Source: Uranotaenia lowii
Lineage: Eukaryota > Arthropoda > Insecta > Diptera > Culicidae
Assembly (NCBI RefSeq): GCF_029784155.1
Contig: NC_073691.1
Span: forward strand, 122,365,474 to 122,429,473
Reading direction: 5' to 3'
Length of the DNA stretch: 64,000 bases
The stretch's first letter is position 1; every line of letters starts with the position of its first letter. Of the stretch, positions 11,113 through 21,988 are shown piece by piece. A program made the position numbers and the translations under genes. Under the pieces are notes generated by a model. That model did no database searches, had not been told where the DNA came from, and worked only from the letters and a program-made list of their open reading frames with translations.

Positions 11113-12758
11113 CTGGTGGAAAGCGTTTTCTACATCGAGTCTTGAGAACACTTTTGCTTTTGCAAGATCAGGTAGGAAATCCTCAATCGTTGGCAGAGGA
11201 TGATTCTCCCTCTCAACAGCTTCGTTTGCCCGACGCATATCGACGCATATACGCACATCGTCTCCTTTAGGCACAACGACAACCGGAGATACCCACTTGG
11301 ATGGCTCGTTCACTTTTTCGATTATTCCTTGGCTCAACAATTCATCCAGCTTCTTGTCTACCAACTTTTCCAGAGCGACAGGAATTCGCCGATACGATTG
11401 GACAACAGGTGTAACCCCAGGCTTTATAGGAATATCGACGACAATGCCTTTGATGGTGCCATACGGGCCAGTTTTATTCTCAGCGTCGATTTCATTCACC
11501 GTGACGTCAATTTTTAAGATACCCATAGCCGTTGCAGTGTCCCGGCCAATTAAAATCTTTCCACTTCCTCTCACAACGTAGAACTCAGCCGACGCGCTTT
11601 GATCACCCAGCTTAATGTTTGCAGTAAATGCTCCAAGAACAGATAACTCCTGTCCACCGTAAACCTTAAAAATTTTGGAAACATCCCGTTTTTGGTTGCT
11701 CACAACCACCTTCAGCGACTTCATCATTTTCCAGGCGGACTCGCTCAATAAATTATACTTCGAGCCTGAGTCGATAACAACTGAAACAGCAACACCTCCT
11801 ATCTCACATTCAGCCTCCCCTTCGTTGGCGGTGGTCGTTAAATGGAAAACATATTCCGTTTCTGTTTCTATTTGGTTTACTGTCGATTCTCGTTTACGGC
11901 TAACGTCATTTGGATTCTCAGTCGTAGCTGCCACTGGATGCTTCCGCTTCCGGCACTTCTTGGCGAAGTGATCAAGTCCACCACATTTCTTGCACGGTTG
12001 TCCTCGAGCTGGGCACTTTTCGTCGCGAGCCATATGTCCGTAGTATCCACAGCGATGACATTCCAATTTCATCGAATTGGAAAACCGAGCTCTCTTACCA
12101 GCACCGTAAGAGGGTTTAGCGTCAATCTTATTAACATCGCTTATCAGTGGTTTCATCAGCTCTCCTTTGGTGAAAGATTTTTCCTGTACTGCCACAGTTT
12201 CGAAAATTTTGGCCACTCTCAATACTTCCTGTAAATCTGCATCGCCTCGTTTGAGTAAATCTCTGCGCAGAGCCGGCGATTGACAATTTTCGATTATTTG
12301 ATCCTTAATATTTTCTTCGATTTTATCTCCGAAGCCACATCTTTCGGCCTGCACACGCAAACGAACCGTGAATGAATCGATGCTCTCTTCTACCTTTTGC
12401 TTCATTTGACGAAGCAAATGACGTTCGTAGGTCGAATTCTCTTTGGGGAGAAAGAATGCATTTAATTTAGCCACGGATTCCTCGTAGCTTGACATGTTCG
12501 GCGTATACGTATCCACGTTTGCTAGCGGGCCACGCATTCCACTGCCGGGCAAATCAGGCAATGTATCGTATAATTGCTGAACGCTTGAACCGGCAAAGTG
12601 TAAGAGCAAGTCCTTCTTCCATTCGTCATCATCGATGCGGCTGGCGCGAATCATCGTATCGAATGCTTTCACCCATTTGCGCCACTCGATACCGACATCA
12701 TTCGTATGGGACGCATAATCGAATGGTTGCAGTTGCAATCCAAGAGAACGAATCATAT
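11113..12758 (-). CDS. gag-pro-RT exon 2
   Basis: Carries Gag, protease and the first part of RT in one frame. Two zinc knuckles lie at about 11970-12062: the first is CX2CX4HX6C (two residues longer than usual), the second is canonical CX2CX4HX4C. The aspartic protease motif VVIDSGSKYNLL is near 11760-11775, with ILIGRDTA farther on. RT begins with WVSPVVVVPKGDDVRIC and reaches SRLDVENAFHQ, where the exon ends. The exon starts at the TTTTGCAG acceptor. An open frame continues 22 bases upstream to an ATG at 12780, an alternative unspliced start. Confidence 0.85.
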
Positions 12759-13452
12759 CTGCAAAACAAAACATAAGCACACATCACTTTTCAGTTTCGC
12801 AACTTCTTTTCCATCATTTTATTTTTCAGCGAGAGTGGGACAGAAAAATAATTGCCAATAGCTTCGTTCAGTCGTAAGTAGAAATTAGTTTCTACTGATT
12901 TCTGTCAACTGGTAGTTGAGTCAATGTTTTGGTCGTATATCGGCCTATTTCGACCAAACTTTATTGAACAAACTTAATGTACAAGAAAAAACATCGCATA
13001 TTTGACACCAAATCGCGGAGAATCGTTTTTCTCTCAGTTGAGTTTGCGAAACATATCTCACCCATACAACAACACTTATTTGTCATTTCTTTCATCCCTT
13101 CGTGGCCAATTCTAGTACTAAAGAAATTTCCACCGAAAGCTACTGCTTTCTTTTTCTCTCTCAATGCCTCATATGTCCATTTCAACTATCTTTTTTTTTC
13201 CTCATCTTCCGGTCGTCCGCATTAAAGCAATTTTATCCGCATTGAAGCGATTCTCATTACCCTGCATTTTCGCAGAATAAACCAGTACCTTTTCTCTAAC
13301 CGCATTGAAGCGACTGGTCTATTACACAACTTATCCCTGCTCTAGGCAGAATGGCATCAGACTAGATGATGTTACCGCATTGAAGCGACTGAGCCATTTC
13401 GATAACTAGACTTTCTTTCTCTATAATTTTCCTTCAAATTAGAATTACTTAC
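12759..13452 (-). other. predicted 694 bp leader intron of the Ty3/gypsy element
   Basis: Minus strand donor CTGG|GTAAGT (13453/13452) and acceptor TTTTGTTTTGCAG|AT (12759/12758) are both strong. Joining them fuses the five-codon exon at 13453-13468 in frame with Gag, creating GAT at the junction. The alternative is that this is an ordinary untranslated leader and Gag starts at ATG 12780 or 12756. Confidence 0.55.
13217..13390 (-). repeat. four 16 bp repeats in the element's leader
   Basis: CCGCATTGAAGCGACT on the plus strand occurs at 13300 and 13375 exactly, with near copies at 13217 and 13237. Spacings are 20, 63 and 75 bases. Clustered repeats in an LTR-element leader can be protein-binding or RNA-packaging sites; the role here is unknown. 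Confidence 0.7.
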
Positions 13453-13468
13453 CCAGTGAATACGCCAT
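13453..13468 (-). CDS. predicted Gag exon 1 (MAYSL plus one base)
   Basis: An ATG seven bases after the primer-binding site opens a 16-nt exon ending in G before GTAAGT. With exon 2 it reads MAYSLDMIRSLG in frame. ATG starts very close to the primer-binding site are typical of mag-like elements, which supports this start. Splicing is inferred. Confidence 0.5.
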
Positions 13469-13475
13469 TTTAATT

Positions 13476-13485
13476 CTCGTCGCCA
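13476..13485 (-). other. primer-binding site, tRNA-Ser(GCT)
   Basis: Minus strand TGGCGACGAG lies one base inside the 5' LTR. It is complementary to the 3' end of animal tRNA-Ser(GCT) including CCA. A serine tRNA primer is usual for mag-type elements. Confidence 0.75.
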
Positions 13486-13486
13486 G

Positions 13487-13632
13487 TGTACTGTATACGG
13501 TAGAGGGTCGTTGAGGAAGATACGTCTGAACGGGTTGCTCTCTAGAACACATCTGACATCTCTCACTCTGATGAGCTAAAGCATAGGCCTGAGTCTCAAT
13601 GTATTATGGGTATGGAAGGGCAAGATACTACA
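13487..13632 (-). repeat. 5' LTR of the Ty3/gypsy element
   Basis: 146 bp, identical to the 3' LTR as far as read, bordered outside by GCGTC at 13633-13637. Being on the minus strand, this right-hand copy is the promoter-bearing 5' LTR. Confidence 0.95.
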
Positions 13633-14250
13633 GCGTCATCTTGAAATCCAAGATGGCGGCTTCCACTGAACATTAAAATGATTGAAATCACCGAAAGTCA
13701 CTTGAAATTCCCACAATATGGTCATTGGGTAAAATGGCTTAACCAGTTCAAGAGGAATTTCTCTATCAGACGCCATCTTGAAATCCAAGATGGTGACTTT
13801 CGCTGAACCTTAAAATGCTGGAATAACTAAAAAATTGCATGAAACCCCCACAATATGGGTATTGGCTAAAGGGTTTAACTAGAAAAGTAAAATTTCGCTA
13901 TCAGGTGCATCTCGAAATCCAAGATGGCGGCTTCTACTGAATATGAAAATGTTGTTAATTACTAAAAATAGAATGAAGCTCCTACAATATGGGTTTTGGG
14001 TTAAAGGACCAAACGAGTAGAAGTCGAAGTTTGCTATCAAACGCCATCTTGAAATCCAAAATGGCAGCTTCCACTGAGCTTGAAAACGATTCAAATCACT
14101 GAAAACCGCATGAAATCACCACATTATGGGTATTGAATGAAAGGACTAAACTAGAAGAAGTCGAATTTTGCTATCTGACGCCATCATCAATCCAAGATGG
14201 TGGCATAAGCTATTCTTTTCAAAGCTATAAATAACTGAAAATTTCATGAT
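13633..14250. repeat. satellite of ~136 bp monomers, right block
   Basis: Continuation of the array at 7755-8327, with hairpin marks near 13635, 13772, 13907, 14043 and 14180 (spacing 135-138). The last unit is the most diverged. Joining the two blocks at GCGTC restores the period, which confirms that the Ty3/gypsy element inserted within one monomer. Confidence 0.85.
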
Positions 14251-14253
14251 ACA

Positions 14254-15395
14254 GACCCCGTTCCATTTTGGCAACACGCCCGTACATTTTGTGTTGCCAA
14301 AATCGAATATTGCCAAAATCGAACGGTTTTTTCTCATATTATTTTTCAGTTATTTTTACAAAATAACGATTATTGTAATCGAAAACGTTATTTTTAGTCG
14401 ATTTCCGACTATTTGTAGTAATAATTAGTTTGTTTTCCCATTGAACATTGAACAGTGGCTACAAAAATTCAATTATTATCGAAGAATTATTCTTCATATG
14501 TTTTTTTTTCATGAACCACACTCAAATATTAAGGTAATTTCACTATAACAGCTGGTTCAATAAAGATATTGAAATGGCAATGATAAATTGAAACTTAACA
14601 TACAGAGTATGCAACGATCACGAAGTTCATCAGATCGCCAAAATGAGGTATTAAGAATCAAAATGACGTCTTTGATCTTGAAAGCTAAACTTTATCAAGC
14701 TTTATAAATTTGAGAACTATTGCAAGAAAAATTTGGATCAATTTAACAAAAAATTTGGTTTCAAACAATCTTCACCAATTCCGGAATGCACTGCATCTGA
14801 AATCAATTCTTTTTCATTTCTAACTTTACTATTGATGACGTCGGACCCATGCATTTACTCAATAATTAAATAATTGTTATGTTAATAGCTTAATAAAAAT
14901 TATGATGATTTCATTCAACATTGAGTTACAAAAAATTTATGACAAGAACGTAAATTCGAAAAGAACCACTGCACAGCCCATTCAGCAAGGGTATTCTCTA
15001 TGCAGTGCTGTGGTGCCGTTCGATTAATGTCTTTATTATAATTTTTTTTACTCAGTATTGAAATCGCCATAACCTATTTTTGAAGCCTTTTAGTGACTTT
15101 CAGCTTTTGACAAATTTGTTCTAAAAGTCTGTACATTTGTCAGTTAAATACATTATTGGTATGAGTCGACTCTGCCAATATGACTTCACTTTGAACATCA
15201 ATAAAATCACATCACTTCGATAGCAAAAATTTTAGAGTTTTCTAGAGTTCAATAATAGTGGACTATGGAACACTATGGATATGCATAATTACAGTCCAAA
15301 TCCGTTTAACATTTAATATTCAAACTGAAAAGCTGTCTTTCAATATCGAAGCGCGTCATTTACTATTAGAAATCAAGCTCGATATGACAGCTATA
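14254..15395. other. AT-rich stretch, possible degraded element
   Basis: Starts with CAGACCCCGTTCCATTTTGG and repeats TGCCAAAATCGAA twice by 14325, the style of a MITE subterminal region. I find no matching opposite end, so it is left unassigned. No gene seen. Confidence 0.3.
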
Positions 15396-16369
15396 GGGGA
15401 GAATGAGGATACTTGATCCCTGAGGATACTTGATTCCTTAGCTATATCTCGAAACTGGAATGTCTTACAAAGATTGAATGTTCTAGAAAAATGTGCCAAA
15501 ATGAGCAAAATAAAAATGCTTGTAGTTTAAAAAATTTTAACAAAATAATTGTTTGAGTAGTTGAACTTTGTTTGAAAAATTTCACAAAACGTAACTTGAA
15601 GATCTTTTTTCATCACTTTAAAATGTTCCTTACATGGGAAAATTATGAAAAAAATATTTGTTCCAATGTATCAATCGTTCAAGCGTAAAATGAGCTTCAT
15701 AATGCCATATTTTCAAAGCAATGGAAAAATCTCAACTTTTTTCAGAAAAAGTTTTCTAAAATGTTGATTATGGGTACAATTGATCCCCTAGAGTTGGGTA
15801 CAATTGATCCCCCTTGCAAACGGCATATTCTTGTTCTGAATTGATCGTTATGATTGCTGATTACGAAATTACTAATATTTATCCAAAAACTAATATTTAT
15901 CAAACAATTGTCTGAAGAAAAAAGCAAAAATAATTAATTTTCTCTTAATTATAAAAAATAGCGCCTTTAAGTATGCAATGTTATTAGCGTTGAGACATAG
16001 TTATAGAATTTTCTTCTTATGTCTGCTATAAATTGTGAAATGAGAACAAACATGACCAAAATAGTCAATTAACATTCTATCTTGAGGGTTTGTTTGATTT
16101 TTTACAAGGATTCGGGCTTCCTGAATAAGAGATCAAGTCTCCTTCAATAGGGGATCAAGTCTCCCCTAACTTCAGAAAAATCGCAATTTTTTTACTCCCA
16201 CGAAAATGCTTCTAGTTCATCAACGGGTTCAAATATCGTTCTAATTTTTGGAGCATAGAAACTTGAAGTTACAAGCAGTCAGAAAATGTAAAAGACGGCG
16301 AGTTGGTAAATTTTTCCCAAAAGATATGGTGAAAATAAGAAAAGGGGATCAAGTATCCCCACTCTCCCC
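15396..16369 (+). mobile_element. MITE family A, copy 2 (974 bp)
   Basis: Ends GGGGAGAATGAGGATACTTG and the complementary CTCTCCCC, flanked by TA at 15394-15395 and 16370-16371. It is inverted relative to copy 1 and shares its whole interior, including the middle motif ACAATTGATCCCC. An overlapping 105-codon frame at its right end crosses the boundary and is not a gene. Confidence 0.85.
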
Positions 16370-16992
16370 TACTGTCTTGGACGCTATCCGTGTCCAATGG
16401 AGTAAATTGTTCCGGAAACAAAATCGAACACTTCAGCTGCCGCCACACGATAAGCGTTGCATAAAATTACTATATAATGTGACATTTTATCACTTCCCCA
16501 GGTCAAACTCAAGCCCTTTTTCTATAATACAGACTAGGACTGCATCTCAGAGTCCCAAAGGGTAAGAATAATTTGGAATCATATCGAAAACGAATTTGAA
16601 TGACAGTTTTGTTATCTCTTCCCCTAATTTAATTAATTTTCCTTGATGACACATTGAAATCACACTTGTCCGTGGTGGATTCCAAATGTGTGGCAGCACT
16701 TCGCTACTTTTATGGAAGCCAATGATTTCCTAAATGAGCGTGAAAAAAATAATTTTCGAAATCACTTTACAGTGAATTTGGAAAGACAAATGTCATTCAA
16801 AATCGATTAATCGCAAGTATGTGTGTGTGTACCTACAATGTTGGGAAATAGTTTGGGATCACTTCTTCAAAAACATGAAATTTTGTTCGGCCATATATCA
16901 ACCATCATATTTTTTTCCTTTTCATAGAAATTTAACCCATTAAGGTCATTTTTCTTCAACAAACATCTTGTGAAATATTGCGTTTTTATTTA
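16370..16992. other. stretch without recognised features
   Basis: Moderately AT-rich, with a short GTGTGTGT run near 16820. Nothing else supported. Confidence 0.35.
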
Positions 16993-18133
16993 CAGTAGTT
17001 TTCCGATTTTATCACTATTCGATTTTATCAATACTCGTCAAATTCACGCTCGATTTTATCACGGCTATTGTTTCGATTTTATCACGCTTTTTTGAAAATC
17101 ATTCCAAAACCATTTCCAGGACCTTAATTTTCGTTCAAAAGCGTAGAGCGTCTTTGTTCTTGATAGTTTTAATGGTTTATGTTATGGTGATAAGAATTCA
17201 ATAATATGAAAATGCCATTGAACTGCTTTTTTTAGCTGTATAGTGTTTAAAATCGTCATTTGAATTTTAAAAACACTTGAAATAATTGACATAAGTATTC
17301 TAACATCATGCTAATGCTAGTGTTGTTATTTGTGCTTGATTAGCCGCTCTAAAAAGGGAAACTTTTTTGGTTATGCAAATCCTATAATGATGTGGGTGAA
17401 TTTAAGCGTTTTTGAAAAGAGGTAAGTGTCTCAGATTTCTATGTTTAATTTGTTTATTTGAAAGGATGGTGTGCGCAATTCTGATTGGACACCCTTTAGT
17501 ATTGTCTGAATGGATAATTTTGGAAGATCAAAATGAAATTCTGCTAGCTTTGTCTTAAAATATGTACAAAGGACTAAGATTACTGTTTTTTTACTTATGA
17601 AAAACAAAGAATTAAGAAGAATCTGCCCATTAAGCAAATTGCGAGAAACACACTTTGAAAGTCAAAGTTGAGAAATTTTCAAAAATTTGTGTGATAAGGT
17701 AAACTTTTTAGTTAATCAAAGGTGTGAAGATAAAAATATTTAAATTTGAAATTTGCAGAAGAAATTTTTTTGATGATTTTTTCTTTGAACTTTTTTTCAA
17801 AATCGACATAAGAGACTGTTAAATTTCTATAAAAACTAAATGATTCACTTTAATTAGATGTAGACAATCAAATGAATATTCTACATGTTTTTATTTCGAG
17901 AAAAAATCTTAATATTGCTATAGAGAAGAATAATTTGAACTGAAATCGATCCTTTGTGTTTAGTAATCTTTGATAATTACATCTTATTATCAAAATTCAT
18001 TGATACAAAACGTTTTCACTACTGAAAATATTTTAAATTATTGATTAAAAACAATAAAAATCCTTTTTTCCACTTTAATTTTTTGTTTCGCCAAATTCAC
18101 GGTTTCGCCATATTCACGGTAAAATAACTACTG
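16993..18133. mobile_element. MITE family D (TA target site, 1141 bp)
   Basis: Terminal CAGTAGTT inverted repeats directly inside TA on both sides. The subterminal left part repeats CGATTTTATCA four times and the right part repeats TTCGCCAAATTCACGG-like phrases, consistent with repeated transposase-binding sites. No coding capacity. Confidence 0.7.
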
Positions 18134-18384
18134 TATTTAAATCGAAAGTTTGTGAGCTAAACCTCCGTCGGATGTATTTGGCAAAATGTTTATGTTTACT
18201 TTATATGACTACAACTTTGCTTTAAGTTGAAACGGTTGAAACATTATCTTAGCTGCATATAAAATTCAAACCCGATCATCTCCGGGTAGGATGGACAGAA
18301 CTCCAAAATTCAAAGTGCGCTCGAATCCTTTTTCCATAATTATGCTGGATTTTGTGCAAAATATTTGCAACTTAAAATGATTAA
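18134..18384. other. stretch without recognised features
   Basis: AT-rich DNA between two MITEs; nothing supported. Confidence 0.35.
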
Positions 18385-18770
18385 AACAGCTACTTAGGTT
18401 ATCGACCAAAAGTTTGGGATCTCCCCGAAGTATGGTTCCTCGGCCAAAAGTTTGGTATTGTCAAACAATGTATTGTTCATCTGGTAAACTGATTTGGAAG
18501 CTTATGAATTGCACTTGCTCTGTGGATTTTAAGTTGATTTTTTCAGATTTACTTCATCAAAATTTGAGCTTAATTTTGATCATTTTCTGATGATTTTGAT
18601 CAAACAATGTACCGTTGAATAAAAACATGCAAATTTGTTTAGAACGTAACTTTGTCATCTTACAATTTATGGCCGATCGGCATGTTTTAGAAGACTAATT
18701 CCAAACTTTTGGTCGATAAACCATACTGCGGGATGATCCCTAATGTTCGGTCGGTAACTTAAGTAGTTGT
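18385..18770. mobile_element. short foldback MITE (~385 bp, ~55 bp TIRs)
   Basis: The left end ACAGCTACTTAGGTTATCGA pairs imperfectly over about 55 bases with the right end, whose complement is ACAACTACTTAAGTTACCGA. Both arms go on through a GGGATC phrase to AGTATGGTT. CCAAAAGTTTGG also recurs internally. I could not define a target duplication. Confidence 0.65.
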
Positions 18771-18829
18771 TATATTCATTTTAAGTAAGTTTCAAATATT
18801 TTGCACATAATCTTACAAATGTGCCAGTA

Positions 18830-19782
18830 GGGGAGAATGAGGATACTTGATCCCTGGGGATACTTGATTCCTTAGCTATATCTCGAAACTGGAATGACTG
18901 ACAAGGATCAAATTTTCTAGAAAAATGTACCAAATAGAGCATAACAACTATGCTATAATCTCTAAAAATTTTAACAAAATAATTTTTTGAGTTATTGGAC
19001 TTTGTTTGAACAAAAATTACAAAATGCGACTAGAAGATCATTTTTATCACTTTAAAATGTTTCTGACATGAAAAAATTAAAACAAAAATAAATATTCCAA
19101 TACATAAATCGTTAGAGTATAATATGAACTTCATAATACCATATTTTCAAAACAATGGTAAACTCCCAACATTTTTCAGATAAAGTTTTCTAAAATAATC
19201 ATTAAAGGTTCAATTGATCCCCAAAGTTAGAAAAGGTATGTTTTTCTTTTAAATAGATCGTGATCATTGCTGATAACAAGATTACGAATATTCATCCAAT
19301 AACTGATATTTGTACAATAATTGTCTGGCAAAAAGGACTAAGAAAGTTTATTTTCTCTTAAATTCAGAAAATAGCGCCATAAAGTATGCAATGTCATTAG
19401 GGTTGAGTTATAGTTTTGAAATTTTCTTCTTCTGACATTTAAAAATTGTGAAATATTAAGAAACATGATCCAAATAGTTCATTGACATCCTTTTTTTGAA
19501 ATTTTGTTTGATTTTTTTCCAAGAACTAGGGCCCCGGAACGAAGGATCAAATCTCCTTCAATGAAGGATCAAGTCTCCCTTAACTTCAAAAATATCGCAA
19601 TTTTTTTATTTCCACGAAAATGCTTCTAGTTCATCTGCGGATTAATCCATCGTTTCAACTTTTGGAGCATATCAACTTGAAATTACACGCTGTCAGAAAA
19701 TACAAAAGACGTGAAGTTGTTAAATTTTTCAAAAAGATATGATAAAATTAAGAAAAGGGGATCAAGTATCCCCATTCTCCCC
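18830..19782 (+). mobile_element. MITE family A, copy 3 (953 bp)
   Basis: Same orientation as copy 2, with ends GGGGAGAATGAGGATACTTG and ATTCTCCCC and TA at 18828-18829 and 19783-19784. The interior is more diverged from copies 1 and 2 than those are from each other, suggesting separate insertion times. Confidence 0.85.
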
Positions 19783-20328
19783 TATAGCTCCTAACTTCCG
19801 CTTCCTAAGGCACAGTGAACATTTTAAAGAAATCTGTAGCTGATCTACAGTCTTTTTACGAAGCATGTTTTTTGCAACTTTTCTTAGAATTTGAATAACT
19901 GAAATGTTGTATCTCAATATTGTTTGGGAAACATATTTGAGCAACGTTACAAGATTTCTAAAACTGTACATTTTGTACAAAATGATTGAAAAAAGGAGAT
20001 ATAGTGGTTTTTGTCAGGAGTGTCAAATTGAATCACCAGAAACTCTAACAGATAAAAATTTCTGGGGCGGATGAGGGTTATATAGCACATTTTAAAAGTA
20101 AAACTTCAAACAAGAATCTCAAATTTATTTATTTATCTCAATCTTTGAAATCTTTCTATTTTCTCAAGAGTTTGGTCGATTTAGGATTTTTTTTGGAGCA
20201 TTGAATGTTAGTTTTTTTTGTTAATTTTCAATTCAGACCAACAAAGAATTTCATTACTAAAAAAGACTCTGCTGTGATTTACAAATAAAGCCTAACATTT
20301 TAAAGATTTTGGGATGAATTTTGGAAAA

Positions 20329-21592
20329 TTATGATTTAAATACGTAATTTGATACATTTGATTGAAATGAAAATCTGCACACGGGAGTTTTAAAGGACGG
20401 GCTGTTGATTGGAGGAGTCGAATTTTGGGTCAAGGGTCGGCAAAAGGAGTCGTCCTTAGTAGTTCTAATTATATTAATAACTGTTTTTCTGATATTGTCG
20501 TACTTATCCACCAGATTGCGATAAAATTTTGTACACGTGATATTTTGAGGGACAGGTAATCGATTTCAGGTGTCCAATTTTAGATCGATAGTAGGAATAC
20601 TACTAATTGTTCCCTCTTTTCGAGATATTCTCGTGATTATGCATCAGATTTTAATGAATGATTCCTGATTTCAATCTTTGTAACTGAGAACAGAAAAGGA
20701 TCCATATGAACTGTTCAATGTTTTGGAAATAATTGTTTTATCATGCCTGAACAGAAAAGAAATTTTAAACAAGGGAATTTAACAATTTAATTTAATTTTT
20801 GTAATTGATGAAGTATTGTAATTCTGATAAATGTAATTAATTTTAAAAGTTTAAAGTTTTTAATAAAAGTTAATATTTTTAGACGTCTAATGATGGGTGA
20901 AGAAAAGTAACCCGAAACGTTACGTAAATTAAAAAAGTTGTTTCACTCACCGAAAAAAGTCAATAAGAAAAAATCGTATAAAAAGTACCGGTGATAAACT
21001 TTAATTCACTCAAAATGAAAAAACGATTACTCATTAAAACTTTGAAACAAATAGTAGAAAAGAGGGTCGTATTAATAATTGTTTACTTTGCATCGGATCA
21101 AGACAAGAGTTCATCTACATGAATTTTACAGGACGGACGGAGATACACTTTTTTTTGTATCGTTTATTTAAAGAGGGATTTACCAAGTGTTTTCACCCTC
21201 TCGTTTAAGTTTACAGTTTTACATTTTTTTTATTTCACTGTACAATTCACTTTATTTCCGAAATCTAATAAATTTATCTTCAATTTCTTTGCTGTTTTGT
21301 AGTATAATCTCTAATCTTCCTTCCTGTAAAATATTCTGCCTGAGCTCAGAATATTTTCACCGTTCCATTAGAAGATGTTCACTTGATTTCAAATTGTTTA
21401 TTAGACGACAGATAAAGTGGACGTTTTTATAAAATGTTGATTGTTTTTGCAATAATTTCGTTACTATGCATCCGAACGAGACGAAAGTTCGTACACGGGT
21501 GTTTCATCGGCCAATCAATTTCTTATTTCGAAATTTCATTTTGATAATCTAGCAAAAGGGTCGTTCATGTATAATGTTTGATATTTTATACA
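20329..21592 (-). repeat. diverged inverted copies of the ~145 bp repeat
   Basis: Segments near 20370-20680, 21080-21180 and 21440-21560 match, in reverse orientation and with much divergence, the repeat unit of the neighbouring block. Recognisable phrases are GTACACGTGAT, GGACAGGTAATCGATTTCAG and GTTCGTACACGGGTGTTTC. The block may be an older arm of the same element, separated by unrelated AT-rich DNA. The 545 bases before it (19783-20328) hold nothing I recognise. Confidence 0.55.
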
Positions 21593-21988
21593 ATACTAGC
21601 TGATCCCATACGAACTTCGTTACGCTTTCAACTTGAAATATGTACTCAACAGTTTGTATGAAAGTCAATTGCCAAACATTTTCCAGATGCACTTCTAAAT
21701 TCATTGCTAAGTAATAATAGCAAAAATATTGGACGATTACTTTTTCTGTCGTCTGCTACTAAATTTGAAATCAGGAATCAATTGACCGTGCCAAAAAAAA
21801 CCCCGTGTGTAATTTTTGACTCGATCGTTGCATAACTACGCTATTATTGCCAAAAAGTTAAACCCCTTTAGGTGGCCTCTTATATTTTCTTTGATACCTG
21901 AAATTGATTGCCCTTCCCTCAAAACTCCCGTGTGCAAATTTTCAAAGCAATCCAATGCATAGTAACGTCAACGTGCAAAAACAGTGAA

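Larger units (their letters stand above)
8328..13632 (-). mobile_element. mag-like Ty3/gypsy LTR retrotransposon (5305 bp)
   Basis: A complete element on the minus strand: two identical 146 bp LTRs, a 5 bp target duplication GCGTC (8323-8327 and 13633-13637), a primer-binding site matching tRNA-Ser(GCT), a purine-rich tract, and a gag-protease-RT-RNase H-integrase coding region. Domain order and the short LTR fit the mag lineage. The coding region is split into three exons by two predicted introns and carries one frameshift in integrase. Identical LTRs indicate a recent insertion. It landed in the ~136 bp satellite. Confidence 0.93.

Noticed and set aside
7755..14250. CRISPR-like array of regularly spaced hairpins
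   Set aside because: The whole ~136 bp unit repeats with no unique spacers; it is a eukaryotic satellite.
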